Counted from the stretch's first letter, positions 15,164-23,808 are shown. The stretch: 34,277 nucleotides of DNA from Bacilli bacterium (GCA_024680795.1 JAILBR010000036.1:1-34277), one strand, 5' to 3'. Numbers and translations are program-made. Notes: generated from the sequence alone by a model not told the origin.

Positions 15164-16335
15164 TGAATTCATTCGACTTTCAAGCCAAGACTGAAATCTA
15201 CTTTGGGAAAGGTAGGGAAGAGGAAGTTGGCAAGATTTTAAAGAAACATAACGCCAAAAATATCCTTATTGTTATTGGCAAAAAATCAGTTATTAAAAGC
15301 GGACTTTTAGGACGTGTTACTCATTCTCTTGAAGGAGAGAATATAACCTACCATATTCTTCAAGGTGTCAGGGCAAATCCAACTTTTGATCTCGTTAGAG
15401 AAGGCAATAAAATGGTCATAGAAAACCAAATTGATTTCATTTTAGCGATTGGTGGAGGAAGCGTTATCGACACCGCAAAATGTATCGCTGCAACCACATA
15501 TTATTCCGGTGATATTAAGGACTTTAATTTACATAAAGCAAGCCCAACTAGTGCATTACCAGTCGGTGTTATTTTGACTATCGCTGCTGCTGGTAGTGAA
15601 ATGTCAGCGTCATGCGTTATTCAAGATGATGAAACTGAGATTAAGCTGGGATTTTTGAGTGATTTGATTAGACCAGTTTTCGCGATTGAAAATCCAGAAC
15701 TTACTTATTCAGTTAATAAAGAACAAACCGCTTATGGAGTAGTTGATATCTTAATGCATACTTTTGAAAGATACTTCTCTTATAGTGATAAAAATGAATT
15801 AGCGGATGAATTTGCTCTTGGTCTTCTTAAAAATGTTGTAGAAGTTGGCCTTATCGCTTATAACGAACCGGAGAATTATGATGCTAGAGCGAGAATTATG
15901 CTTGATAGCACTATCTCGCATAATGGATATACAAGCATTGGCAAGAAATATGTATTCCCAGTTCATGCTTTAGAGCATGCGGTTAGTGGAAGATTTGCTA
16001 ATATAGCACATGGATGTGGCCTTGCTATTTTATTCCCAGGTTGGGCAGAAAGATATTACATCTATGATATTGATAAATTTGCTAGACTTGGCCGCCATGT
16101 GTTTGGAATTAAAGAAACAAAGAAAAAGGAAGCCGCACTTAAGTGCATAAAAGCGTTTAAATCATATTTTAAGAAATTAGGTATGCCGTCTAGACTATCT
16201 GAAGTTGGCGTTAAAGAATCAGATATCGATGCTTTAGCGGATATTGTGTCAGGAAAGGGAAGTAAAGTTGTGGATCATCACTGTCATCCATTAGATCGTG
16301 AAACCGCAAAAGAAATTTACTTAAAGGTGTTATAA
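15160..16335 (+). CDS. Iron-containing alcohol dehydrogenase (butanol dehydrogenase-like)
   Basis: This 391-aa group III alcohol dehydrogenase reduces aldehydes with NAD(P)H, likely in fermentation or detoxification. It has AIGGGSVIDTAKCIA (97-110; nucleotide binding), Asp196 and His200 in VVDILMHTFERYF, and histidines 269/273 and 284 in VHALEHAVSGRFANIAHGCG, where the metal ligands of BdhA/YqhD enzymes lie. The C-terminal HHCHPLDRE is also usual in this branch. The first codon overlaps the TetR stop; the second ATG one codon later is an equally good start. AAGGAG precedes it. Physiological substrate is not evident. Confidence 0.92.
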   Translation: MMNSFDFQAKTEIYFGKGREEEVGKILKKHNAKNILIVIGKKSVIKSGLLGRVTHSLEGENITYHILQGVRANPTFDLVREGNKMVIENQIDFILAIGGGSVIDTAKCIAATTYYSGDIKDFNLHKASPTSALPVGVILTIAAAGSEMSASCVIQDDETEIKLGFLSDLIRPVFAIENPELTYSVNKEQTAYGVVDILMHTFERYFSYSDKNELADEFALGLLKNVVEVGLIAYNEPENYDARARIMLDSTISHNGYTSIGKKYVFPVHALEHAVSGRFANIAHGCGLAILFPGWAERYYIYDIDKFARLGRHVFGIKETKKKEAALKCIKAFKSYFKKLGMPSRLSEVGVKESDIDALADIVSGKGSKVVDHHCHPLDRETAKEIYLKVL

Positions 16336-16336
16336 A

Positions 16337-17485
16337 ATGAAAAAAGAAGATGTTACAGGCCTATTACTATATTTAGTAATATTTGCAGTTGCAATCGTCT
16401 ATGGTTTAGTGGTTCTACAACCATATTTTGCTAAATCAACTTTCCAATTAGGTATTATTTATGCCTTATTCATTTTAGGGGCGATTGTGGTTGGAATTCT
16501 TACCAGCGCCATATTATTAGAATTAGGACATATCCTTGGTGCAAAAATTGGTGGATACAATATCCTTTCTGTTAATATTCTCCACTTCTTATTTTATAAA
16601 GAGGAAGGAAAAACAAAGTTCAGATTTAGTAATTTTGATGGATTGACTGGCGAAACAAAGATTATGCCAAAAAGTGAAAAATCAAAGCCAAAAGCATATT
16701 TATTAATGGGCACTTTATTCTTGGCTTTATGGATTACTGGCGCAGTTATTATTTTCTATATTAATAAAGACTATGTTAAGACCACTAGAAGTGATATGGC
16801 ATATTTCTTCTTAACTGTGGCGGTGGTGTGTGGTATTGCGCTATTTTATAACATATTCCCTGCTAAATTAGATGCTCTTAACGATGGATATCGTCTAGCG
16901 ATGGTCTCAAATCCAAAGAATTCTGAAGCTTTTAATGAACTCTTAAGAGTGGAATATGAAATTGGCCAAGGTAAAGAAGATATTGAAATTAAAACCTTCA
17001 CTGATTTAACTAACTTCACTGCTGACTTAAATATGAATAAGGTCTATATCGCTTTAGATAAGAAGGAATATGATGAAGCAGATAAGCTACTAGATCTAGT
17101 GCTTGCCAACAAAGAAAACGTTTCACATCGCGTTTATTTACGTGCATTATCAATGAAAGTTTATATCTCCTTTGTTTCTAAAGAACGCGAAGAAGCAATT
17201 AATTATGTGAACGATAATTTCAACATCGAATTAAGAAAAGAAATCTGTGATGATTCTAATCTCATTTCTATTCGTGCTTATGTCCTTATTTCTGGTCTAG
17301 TTGATAATTCTAAGAGTGAATGCTATCTTGCTCTTGGTAAAGTTTATAAGGCATATAAACACACTCCAAAAAATAGAAAAGAACAAGAAAGAAACTTATA
17401 TAATACCGCCATCGATATGGTGATTGAGGCCCATCCAAAATGGGAACTTGAAAACTATAAGTTAGAGGAGGAAACAAAAAAATAG
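16337..17485 (+). CDS. M50-like membrane protein with broken zinc motif
   Basis: This 382-aa protein has about four membrane segments in its first half and a soluble helical, TPR-like second half with EFNELLRVEYEIGQ and CYLALGKVYKAYK. The segment LLELGHILGAKIGGYNILSV (60-79) matches the second helix of site-2-type M50 peptidases, where HELGH is expected, but the first His is Leu. YNIFPAKLDALNDG at 171-184 corresponds to the NPxxPLDG motif and keeps its Asp. It is therefore likely a non-proteolytic relative. It starts one base after the dehydrogenase stop and closes the operon; its stop codon lies in the terminator stem. Confidence 0.65.
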   Translation: MKKEDVTGLLLYLVIFAVAIVYGLVVLQPYFAKSTFQLGIIYALFILGAIVVGILTSAILLELGHILGAKIGGYNILSVNILHFLFYKEEGKTKFRFSNFDGLTGETKIMPKSEKSKPKAYLLMGTLFLALWITGAVIIFYINKDYVKTTRSDMAYFFLTVAVVCGIALFYNIFPAKLDALNDGYRLAMVSNPKNSEAFNELLRVEYEIGQGKEDIEIKTFTDLTNFTADLNMNKVYIALDKKEYDEADKLLDLVLANKENVSHRVYLRALSMKVYISFVSKEREEAINYVNDNFNIELRKEICDDSNLISIRAYVLISGLVDNSKSECYLALGKVYKAYKHTPKNRKEQERNLYNTAIDMVIEAHPKWELENYKLEEETKK

Positions 17486-17502
17486 GCGATTGCCTATTTT
17501 TA
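17481..17502. terminator. Bidirectional terminator between operon and mgtE
   Basis: AATAGGC and GCCTATT form a 7-bp stem with a GATT loop, with T runs downstream on the plus strand and an A run upstream that gives a T run on the minus strand. It ends both convergent transcripts. Confidence 0.8.
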
Positions 17503-17516
17503 TTTTATAAAAATAA

Positions 17517-18953
17517 CTACTTAAAGATTATCGGTGCTAATACCTGTGTCCATAATAGGAAGTAGGTAATTAAGGAAATAATATCAACCATAGTGGTGGT
17601 GATAGGACCACAAACAACAGCAGGATCGAGCTTAATTAATTTAGCTAAGAATGGAAGTGAACAACCGACTAATCTAGAGATTAACATGGTGACAAATAAT
17701 GTGGAAGCAACTAATAGAGAAACTAGCGCAACGTTGCCATAGAAGTTTCCACCAATATCATTAATTGAATCGGTATTGATAATGCCAACTGACATTTCAA
17801 ACATTAACCAACCAAATGCGAAAGATGAAACGATTAAGCCAATGACGGATGCCACTCTTAATTCTTTCCATACTACCTTGCCATAATCTTTTCCTTCAAA
17901 TTCTTCTAGGGAAAGACTTCTAACAATCATAGTAGTGGTTTGCCCGCCTGAATTGCCACCAGCATCCATAATTAATGGGGTGAAAACAGCAAGAATGGCG
18001 AACTGACTAATTGCGGTTTCAAAGCTTGAAAGAATCATCGCAGAGAACACTTGCAAAATCATCAAGACGATAATCCAAGGCACACATTTAAGAACTAACT
18101 TCAAAGTTGGAGTCTTTAAATATGGTTCATCCATCGTACTTACAGCCGCTAAGTGGGCGATATCTTCGGTCGCCTCTTCAACGATAATATCAACAACGTC
18201 ATCGATAGTGATGATGCCAATGATCTTGTTTTCTTTATTTACAACCGCCATCGCATTTAAGTCGTAACGTTTAAACATGTTAGCGACTTCTTCTTGGTCG
18301 TCATCAGCGTTACATGTGACAAAGTCACGATTCATGATTTCTTCTAATTTAGCATCTTCATCCGCAAAGATGAGTTCATCCAAGTCAACGGTGCCAACCA
18401 AGGTACGAGTGCTATCTCTTACAAAGATGGTGTAAATGGTTTCAGCGTCTCTTCCTTTATCTCTAATGATTTTAATGGCATCTTTGATAGTAGTGGTGTC
18501 TTTCATTTCCAAATACTCAGTGGTCATGACACTACCAGCGGTATTATCTTTAAAGTTCAAAAGGTAGTTAACATCTTGTCTAATGTCCTTTGGACATGCT
18601 TTTAAAACACGGCTAACAACGTTAGCAGGCATTTCTTCTAGGGTATCGGTAATATCATCAGCAAATGAGTTTTTCGTTAATTCAACAAGTTCTTTATCGG
18701 TTAAGGCGTTGATGATCTTCTCTTGAATTTCAGGATCTAGTTCAGCGAAGAACTCTGCGGTATATTCACTTTTAACGACACGGAAAATATAGATGTAAAC
18801 ATTTACATCATCGACATCTTCAATTGCTTCCGCAATATCGATGTTTGGTATGGTTTCAAATATGTCTTTAATTTTAGCGGCGTTTCTAGTTTTAACCGCT
18901 TCGACAATTTCTTCTCCAAGTTCTTCAAGTGATAATTCTTCTTTTTCTTCCAT
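17517..18953 (-). CDS. mgtE: Magnesium transporter MgtE
   Basis: MgtE is a Mg2+-gated magnesium channel of the plasma membrane. From the likely start MEEKEEL (18953) it is 478 aa; the listed start is an upstream TTG. Order of domains: the N superhelical domain with MPANVVSRVLKACP, two CBS domains (SVMTTEYLEMKDT and the second ending GIITIDDVVDIIVEEA), a connecting helix, then five membrane helices with FTPLIMDAGGNSGGQ and LDPAVVCGPITTTMVD, the signature pore residues. TATACT upstream gives a short leader with only a weak AGG. No M-box-like leader is apparent in the 150 bases upstream. Confidence 0.95.
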   Translation of the reverse strand: MEEKEELSLEELGEEIVEAVKTRNAAKIKDIFETIPNIDIAEAIEDVDDVNVYIYIFRVVKSEYTAEFFAELDPEIQEKIINALTDKELVELTKNSFADDITDTLEEMPANVVSRVLKACPKDIRQDVNYLLNFKDNTAGSVMTTEYLEMKDTTTIKDAIKIIRDKGRDAETIYTIFVRDSTRTLVGTVDLDELIFADEDAKLEEIMNRDFVTCNADDDQEEVANMFKRYDLNAMAVVNKENKIIGIITIDDVVDIIVEEATEDIAHLAAVSTMDEPYLKTPTLKLVLKCVPWIIVLMILQVFSAMILSSFETAISQFAILAVFTPLIMDAGGNSGGQTTTMIVRSLSLEEFEGKDYGKVVWKELRVASVIGLIVSSFAFGWLMFEMSVGIINTDSINDIGGNFYGNVALVSLLVASTLFVTMLISRLVGCSLPFLAKLIKLDPAVVCGPITTTMVDIISLITYFLLWTQVLAPIIFK

Positions 18954-19052
18954 GACAATACCTATTGCTATAGTATAACTAAGCAATCATGATTGGCAAA
19001 TAAAAAATAACAAAAAGATTAAAAGTATTTTAAAGAACTTTTAAAAAAGTCG

Positions 19053-19096
19053 TTGCTATTCTTACTTTTTTGGTTAATATTAAATTATTAAGGAGG
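19053..19096 (+). promoter_or_regulatory. Promoter and strong ribosome site of the 79-aa membrane protein
   Basis: TTGCTA and TAATAT are 16 bases apart, followed by a short leader with a full AAGGAGG at 19090-19096. This is a clear SD-led start, contrasting with the leaderless genes. An AT-rich inverted repeat (TTTTAAA...TTTTAAAA) overlaps the region upstream of the -35. Confidence 0.6.
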
Positions 19097-19103
19097 AAGA
19101 ATT

Positions 19104-19343
19104 ATGAGTGAATACATCAAATGGATGGATGGTCATGATAGACTTATCAAAATCATCTTATGTATTTGGATTTTAGATATTACTTGGGCAGTCTACCGTA
19201 TTGGTCGCGCAGTGGTGGCTAAGAATTGGCTCCACATGGTCCTCGGTATTATCTGGGTCGTTGCAGCTGGCACAGTCGGTTGGATCTTAGACCTTATCTG
19301 GATTATCTTATTCAACCGTATTTTCTGGTTTGAACACGACTAA
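19104..19343 (+). CDS. Small two-helix membrane protein, 79 aa
   Basis: The protein is not recognised. It has a short charged start (MSEYIKWMDGHDRLIK), a first hydrophobic helix IILCIWILDITWAVY, a basic loop RIGRAVVAKN and a second long Trp-rich hydrophobic stretch LGIIWVVAAGTVGWILDLIWIILF ending near the C-terminus. Positive charges between helices suggest both termini outside or a hairpin. It is transcribed alone from its own promoter with a consensus ribosome site and ends at a bidirectional terminator. Small proteins of this shape often modulate transporters; the divergent neighbour is mgtE, but any link is conjecture. Confidence 0.75.
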   Translation: MSEYIKWMDGHDRLIKIILCIWILDITWAVYRIGRAVVAKNWLHMVLGIIWVVAAGTVGWILDLIWIILFNRIFWFEHD

Positions 19344-19364
19344 TCAATAAACCGAATTAAACAA

Positions 19365-19395
19365 AAAATGACAAGCCTCAAAACTTGTCATTTTT
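19365..19395. terminator. Bidirectional terminator, small membrane protein / tldE
   Basis: AAAAATGACAAG and CTTGTCATTTTT form a 12-bp stem around an eight-base loop. It has A and T runs on both sides and lies between convergent genes. Confidence 0.85.
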
Positions 19396-19419
19396 GTTTG
19401 TAAACTTGTTGGGAGTCGC

Positions 19420-20739
19420 CTATTTTCCACCAACGTTGATCTTTTTAACGATGACAGAAGGGAACTTTCCACCAATAGATTCTCTAGAGTCATTACCGAC
19501 TGCAGTGACGTCGTTAAATAAGCTAACGAGGTTACCACTGACAGTGATAATGTCAAGAGGTCTATCTTTCTTACCATCTTTAATTAAGAAGCCTGTTGAT
19601 TGAAGTGAGAAGTTACCGCTTCTTGGATTTAATCCCGCGTGTAAACCTTGCACTTCAGTGATGTAAACACCTTCTCCAACTTCTTTAAAGAGTTCTTCTT
19701 GGCTCTTTTTGCCTGGTTTCATTTCTGTATACCAAGTGCCTGTATAAACTTTGCTACCTGCACCCTGTGCGTTTCCAGTAGATTCAACTCCGTCTTTTGC
19801 GGCAGTAGTTAAGTTATATAAATAAGTTTGAAGAACACCATTTTTGATGATGGCTTTATTATATGTTGCAACACCTTCGTCATCGAAATATCTTGCAAAA
19901 ATAGTTCTCGCTAATGGCTTATCTTCGACAGTAATGTGTCTAGAAGCCACTTTCTGGCCTAATTTGCCAACGAAGAGTGAAGAATTCTTTTGCACATCTT
20001 CCGCAATTGCAGAGGAGATATAAGCATTTAATAATGCTTTAACAACTTGAGGTCCTAAAACAGCCTTGTAAGCGCCGCTTTGACATGGTTCTCCACCGAG
20101 TTGATTTAAAGTATCATCAGCGATGTCCTTAGCGAGCTCATCGATATTGAGTTTACTAAAGTCGTTTCCTAAGCGATAATCGCCACCAGATTTAGTTTGT
20201 TCGCCTTCTTTAGCTAATGCTGCTCCATAAATAAAGAAGTAGTTATTCTTTTGACTGAGTTTTAAACCATTTGAATTGATGATTGTTTCACTGGAAACAC
20301 TTTCAGAATATTCAACACTCTCGATTTCCACGATACGTGAATCGATAGCCTTGATTTTGTCTTCTAGTTCATGTAACTTAGCGAGTTTTTCATCAACAGA
20401 GATCTTTTCTAAATCCTTATTATAAGTATTAATCTTTTTATATTTTTCACTGCCTTTATAAATAAAGACAGGATCATCATTTTCAATAAACTTCGCGTTA
20501 TTAATGATTTCATTAATAAAATATTCTACTAAGTCGTTAGAGTAAACATCACTAGAAACAGATCCAAGTTTGCCATTATAGATACCTCTAATCATGTAAC
20601 TAGATGAGTTACTAGAGTTATAGGAATCAACTTCTCCATGGAATAAGGAGAAAGATAAGTCTTTGCTTGTAGAGACCGCTAATTCGATTTGATCGATGCC
20701 TCTTTCTTTTGCAAGAGAGAATAATTTATCGTACTTCAT
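19420..20739 (-). CDS. pmbA: TldE/PmbA-type subunit of the TldD/TldE protease
   Basis: This 439-aa protein is the non-catalytic partner type of the TldD/TldE family: it has the same fold but no HExxxH motif. Recognisable segments are STGNAQGAG, TYLYNLTTAAKDG, and the C-terminal GLHAGLNPRSGNFSLQSTGFLIKDGK, all conserved in PmbA. With TldD it forms a proteolytic complex that degrades small unfolded peptides and, in some bacteria, matures peptide antibiotics. Its ATG lies one base after the tldD stop, so both are made from one mRNA. No modified-peptide precursor is evident nearby. Confidence 0.9.
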   Translation of the reverse strand: MKYDKLFSLAKERGIDQIELAVSTSKDLSFSLFHGEVDSYNSSNSSSYMIRGIYNGKLGSVSSDVYSNDLVEYFINEIINNAKFIENDDPVFIYKGSEKYKKINTYNKDLEKISVDEKLAKLHELEDKIKAIDSRIVEIESVEYSESVSSETIINSNGLKLSQKNNYFFIYGAALAKEGEQTKSGGDYRLGNDFSKLNIDELAKDIADDTLNQLGGEPCQSGAYKAVLGPQVVKALLNAYISSAIAEDVQKNSSLFVGKLGQKVASRHITVEDKPLARTIFARYFDDEGVATYNKAIIKNGVLQTYLYNLTTAAKDGVESTGNAQGAGSKVYTGTWYTEMKPGKKSQEELFKEVGEGVYITEVQGLHAGLNPRSGNFSLQSTGFLIKDGKKDRPLDIITVSGNLVSLFNDVTAVGNDSRESIGGKFPSVIVKKINVGGK

Positions 20740-20740
20740 A

Positions 20741-22141
20741 TTATTTCAATTCTCCTCCTCTACCACCGACAGTAATTTCTTTTACTCTGATAGTTGGTTG
20801 GCCAACATTGGTTCTAATTGAACCAGATGAAGCACCACACATACCTTGTCCAAAGGCACAGTCGTTACCAACCATATCGATATTCTTTAAGATTTCTTCA
20901 CCTTTGCCAATTAATGTTGCACCTTTAACTGGTTCGCAAATCTTACCATCTCTGACAATATAAGCTTCACTAGCGCCGAAATTGAATTCGCCAGTGGCAG
21001 GATTGACGCTACCACCATTAAAGCCAACACAGTATAAACCGAGTTTTGTAGCAGCAATGATTTCTTCTTTTGTGCTCTTGCCATTAGCGATATAAGTGTT
21101 ACTCATACGGCTAGTTGGACAGTATTTATAGTTTTGTCTACGGCAGCTACCATTGCCTTCTCTATTCATTCTTCTGCCATTGAAATCATCGATCATGAAG
21201 TCCATGAGAATACCATCTTTGATAAGTACACGCTTGGTACCGAAATTACCTTCGTCATCGATATCAATTGAGCCCCATTCTCCAGGGATGGTGCTATCAT
21301 CTAAAGCGGTGACAAGTGGGGAAGCAATTTGTTGCCCTTGCTTACCTGAAAAACATGATAAACCTTTGCTAACAGAACTAGCTTCAAGAGCGTGTCCGCA
21401 TGCTTCATGGAACAAGACTCCACCCCAGCCATTACCGATAATAACTGGCATCTTTCCGCTTGGGCATTCTTTTGCATTTAGATTAATTAATGCCACTTCT
21501 GCGGCCTTTTTTGCGATTTCTCGAGCGTGAACCTTGTTATAGAAGAAGGATACATCTTGTTGACATCCTGGAGCTTCAAAACCGGTTTCCATGCCGTTTT
21601 CATCCATGGTGACAACACTATAGAATAGACGTGCAAATTCGGTGTCTCTCTTAAACCACTTGCCCTTGCTATTAAAGACAGCAACAGAGCGGTGGTTGGA
21701 GATAAAACTACCGATATATCTGACGATTCTAGGATCGTTCAATGAAGCGATTTCTTCGGTTCCTTCTTTGACTAAAGCGATTCTATCTTCTAATGAGAAT
21801 TCTTTATAACTCTTGGTGATTGGGTTTCTATTTTTGCCCTTAATCATATCGAGTTTTGTGACAGTGATGAGTCTATCACCATTAAAGGATTTGTTTAAAG
21901 AGTCAGCGAGAGATAACAAGCCTTTCTTTGACAAGTCAGATGTATATCCATAAACACATCTGTTCTCTTTTAATAATCTAAGTCCGACACCAGAAGTGAT
22001 GCCACTGCTAGAGGTTGAGACTTTGCCATTTTCAATGGTTAATCCGTTTCCAGAACTATTTTCATAAAATATTTCTGCGTAATCAGCGCCTGTTTCAAGA
22101 GCTTTATTTAAGACGATGATTGCTAGAGATTTACTAATCAT
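20741..22141 (-). CDS. tldD: TldD metalloprotease catalytic subunit
   Basis: This 466-aa protein carries the TldD zinc motif HEACGH at 245-250 (HExxxH) in the expected GNGWGGVLFHEACGH context and the later SRMSNTYI region that includes the family's conserved substrate-site residues. It ends GSIRTNVGQPTIRVKEITVGG, as in other TldD proteins. It leads the tldD-tldE operon. Its start has a good AAAGGAG ribosome site eight bases before the ATG, so it is SD-led. It faces the divergent glycosyltransferase gene across 83 bases. Confidence 0.93.
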   Translation of the reverse strand: MISKSLAIIVLNKALETGADYAEIFYENSSGNGLTIENGKVSTSSSGITSGVGLRLLKENRCVYGYTSDLSKKGLLSLADSLNKSFNGDRLITVTKLDMIKGKNRNPITKSYKEFSLEDRIALVKEGTEEIASLNDPRIVRYIGSFISNHRSVAVFNSKGKWFKRDTEFARLFYSVVTMDENGMETGFEAPGCQQDVSFFYNKVHAREIAKKAAEVALINLNAKECPSGKMPVIIGNGWGGVLFHEACGHALEASSVSKGLSCFSGKQGQQIASPLVTALDDSTIPGEWGSIDIDDEGNFGTKRVLIKDGILMDFMIDDFNGRRMNREGNGSCRRQNYKYCPTSRMSNTYIANGKSTKEEIIAATKLGLYCVGFNGGSVNPATGEFNFGASEAYIVRDGKICEPVKGATLIGKGEEILKNIDMVGNDCAFGQGMCGASSGSIRTNVGQPTIRVKEITVGGRGGELK

Positions 22142-22212
22142 TTATTTAGCTCCTTTCTAAATTATTGTTATATGAATAATAATTTATACTTTTTTAGCTC
22201 ACGAATAAATAA

Positions 22213-22218
22213 TAAAAT
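22213..22218 (+). promoter_or_regulatory. -10 box of a leaderless promoter (GT4 gene)
   Basis: TAAAAT, six bases, ATG, with no ribosome binding site. It sits in the 83-base gap divergent from tldD, whose own start is SD-led. Confidence 0.55.
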
Positions 22219-22224
22219 TAATTT

Positions 22225-23259
22225 ATGGCAATTCGTATCAATATGCTATCTAAGGCTGATTCGGTTCCTGGACAGGGAGTGGGCAGTGCTTATTTAGAGC
22301 AGACCAAGTTAGTAAAAGAACTTAAAGGGATTGAGATGGAAATCAATTCCCCAAAAGGTGATTTTGATATTTATCACATCCATTCAGTCAATTTTGGCTA
22401 TCGTTTAAGAATGAATAAAAAGCACATTAATATCGTTTATGTGCACTTTGTTCCTAGTGAAAATGAAGGAAGCATTAAATTACCTAAAATAGCTCAGTTT
22501 ATCTTTGATAAATATGTGAACGGGTTTTATAAAAAGGCTGATGAATTAGTGGTGGTGAACCCTGCTTTTGTTAAGCCATTAGAGAGTTTAGGTATCGCTA
22601 GAAATAAGATTACTTATATTCCTAACTACGTTGATAATGAGTCTTTTAAAAAACTTAGTGATCAAGAAGTGATGAGATTGAGAAATGAATACCAAATCGA
22701 CCATAACGCGTTCGTGGTTTTAGGATGTGGACAAATACAAACTAGAAAAGGTTTCGATGATTTTATTGAAGTAGTAAAGAACAACCCAGAAATCACTTTC
22801 TTATGGGCTGGAGGTTTTTCTTTTGGAAGAATCACTGATGGATATAAAAGATATAAAAAGATATTAAGTGACCCACCAAAGAACTTAAGGGTATTAGGAA
22901 TAGTGGATAGAAGCAAGATGAATGAGATATATAATATCTCAGATATATTCTTTATGCCTTCATTCAAAGAACTATTCCCAATGGCGATATTAGAAGCGGT
23001 TAATGTTGGAAAGCCAATCTTACTTAGAGACTTAAATTTATATAAACCAATTTTATTTGAAAGATATGCGAGAGGTAAATCTACGGATGAATTTACTCTT
23101 GAAATCAGAAAACTGAAAAATGACATCGATTATTATAATAAACAGGTAGAAAATAGTAGGTTCATCGCAAGTTTCTACAGTAAAGAAAGATTACTTGAAG
23201 GGTGGAATAAGTATTATCATCGTGTTTATAACAAACATAAAGGAATTATAGAGGAGTAA
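22225..23259 (+). CDS. Glycosyltransferase family 4, probably glycolipid-directed
   Basis: This 344-aa GT4 enzyme begins IRINMLSKADSVPGQGVGSAYLEQ, a pattern I associate with the membrane glycolipid transferases of Gram-positives that add the second sugar to glycosyl-diacylglycerol (LafB/CpoA-like). The donor domain has VVLGCGQIQTRKGFDDF, TFLWAGGFSFG and MPSFKELFPMAILEAVNVGKPILLRD, containing the E-x7-E-like FKELFPMAILE. It is shorter than typical GT4 enzymes because the acceptor domain is compact. Seven bases separate it from guaD, so they form an operon. Glycolipid role is inferred from N-terminal resemblance only; the first-step transferase is not in the window. Confidence 0.75.
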   Translation: MAIRINMLSKADSVPGQGVGSAYLEQTKLVKELKGIEMEINSPKGDFDIYHIHSVNFGYRLRMNKKHINIVYVHFVPSENEGSIKLPKIAQFIFDKYVNGFYKKADELVVVNPAFVKPLESLGIARNKITYIPNYVDNESFKKLSDQEVMRLRNEYQIDHNAFVVLGCGQIQTRKGFDDFIEVVKNNPEITFLWAGGFSFGRITDGYKRYKKILSDPPKNLRVLGIVDRSKMNEIYNISDIFFMPSFKELFPMAILEAVNVGKPILLRDLNLYKPILFERYARGKSTDEFTLEIRKLKNDIDYYNKQVENSRFIASFYSKERLLEGWNKYYHRVYNKHKGIIEE

Positions 23260-23265
23260 CAATAC

Positions 23266-23721
23266 ATGAATAAATTCATGAGAATGGCAATTAATGAAGC
23301 AAGAAAAGGAATTAGAGCTGGCCATGGCGGACCTTTTGGCGCAGTCATCGTTAAAGATGGTGTAGTAGTGGGAAAAGGACATAACCAAGTTCTAAAAAAT
23401 AATGACCCAACTTGCCACGGCGAAGTGATGGCAATTCATAAAGCGTGTAAGACGCTTGGAACATATGATTTAAGTGGATGTGAAGTATATACAACTGGCG
23501 AACCTTGCCCAATGTGCATGTCTGCGATATTATGGGCAAACATTGATAAGATTTATTATGGTTGCAACATCGCTGATACTGAAGAAATCGGATTTAGGGA
23601 CGCTAAATTCTATAAGATGCAAGAACCGGGTGAAAGAGAAAAGCTCATTATTGAACTTGATAGAAAAGCATGCTTAAAACTTTACGGAGAATATAACCGT
23701 TTAGCACATAAGATTTATTAA
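23266..23721 (+). CDS. guaD: Guanine deaminase
   Basis: GuaD hydrolyses guanine to xanthine in purine salvage. The 151-aa protein is of the short cytidine-deaminase-fold type found in Bacillus. Zinc and catalytic residues are His51 and Glu53 in CHGEVMAI and Cys81/Cys84 in PCPMC. GPFGAVIVKDG and the C-terminal YYGCNIADTEEIGFRD match guanine deaminase and separate it from TadA, of which this window has a distinct copy. A GAGGAG ribosome site overlaps the end of the glycosyltransferase gene. A terminator follows. Confidence 0.92.
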   Translation: MNKFMRMAINEARKGIRAGHGGPFGAVIVKDGVVVGKGHNQVLKNNDPTCHGEVMAIHKACKTLGTYDLSGCEVYTTGEPCPMCMSAILWANIDKIYYGCNIADTEEIGFRDAKFYKMQEPGEREKLIIELDRKACLKLYGEYNRLAHKIY

Positions 23722-23744
23722 TTAGATTTCAAATATCAAACATA

Positions 23745-23773
23745 GGCCGCCTAAATTGGCGGTCTTTTGTTTT
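23745..23773 (+). terminator. Intrinsic terminator after guaD
   Basis: GGCCGCC and GGCGGTC pair over 7 bp (one G-T) around TAAATT, then TTTTGTTTT. GC-rich stem and T tail are typical. Confidence 0.85.
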
Positions 23774-23780
23774 ATACAAT

Positions 23781-23808
23781 AAAAAGGAACGCTCCGAAGA
23801 ACGTTCCA
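23781..23808 (-). terminator. Intrinsic terminator of the Big2 lipoprotein gene (UUCG loop)
   Basis: On the minus strand GGAACGTTC, a TTCG tetraloop and GAGCGTTCC form a 9-bp stem (one G-T), closed by the C(UUCG)G arrangement that is exceptionally stable, followed by TTTTT. It is separate from, and abuts, the guaD terminator. Confidence 0.85.

Noticed and set aside
18954-19103. M-box magnesium riboswitch upstream of mgtE
   Set aside because: The promoter lies next to the start codon with a leader of only about a dozen bases; there is no room for an aptamer.
21153-21530. 125-aa plus-strand ORF
   Set aside because: It lies entirely within tldD on the opposite strand, and its sequence has no coding character; it is a shadow.
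19420-22141. TldD/TldE pair as evidence of a local RiPP cluster
   Set aside because: No precursor peptide, cyclodehydratase or dedicated exporter is adjacent; the pair is widespread as a housekeeping protease.
22662-23126. 154-aa minus-strand ORF
   Set aside because: Fully inside the GT4 gene, rich in Ser/Phe as expected of an antisense frame; no ribosome site or family pattern.
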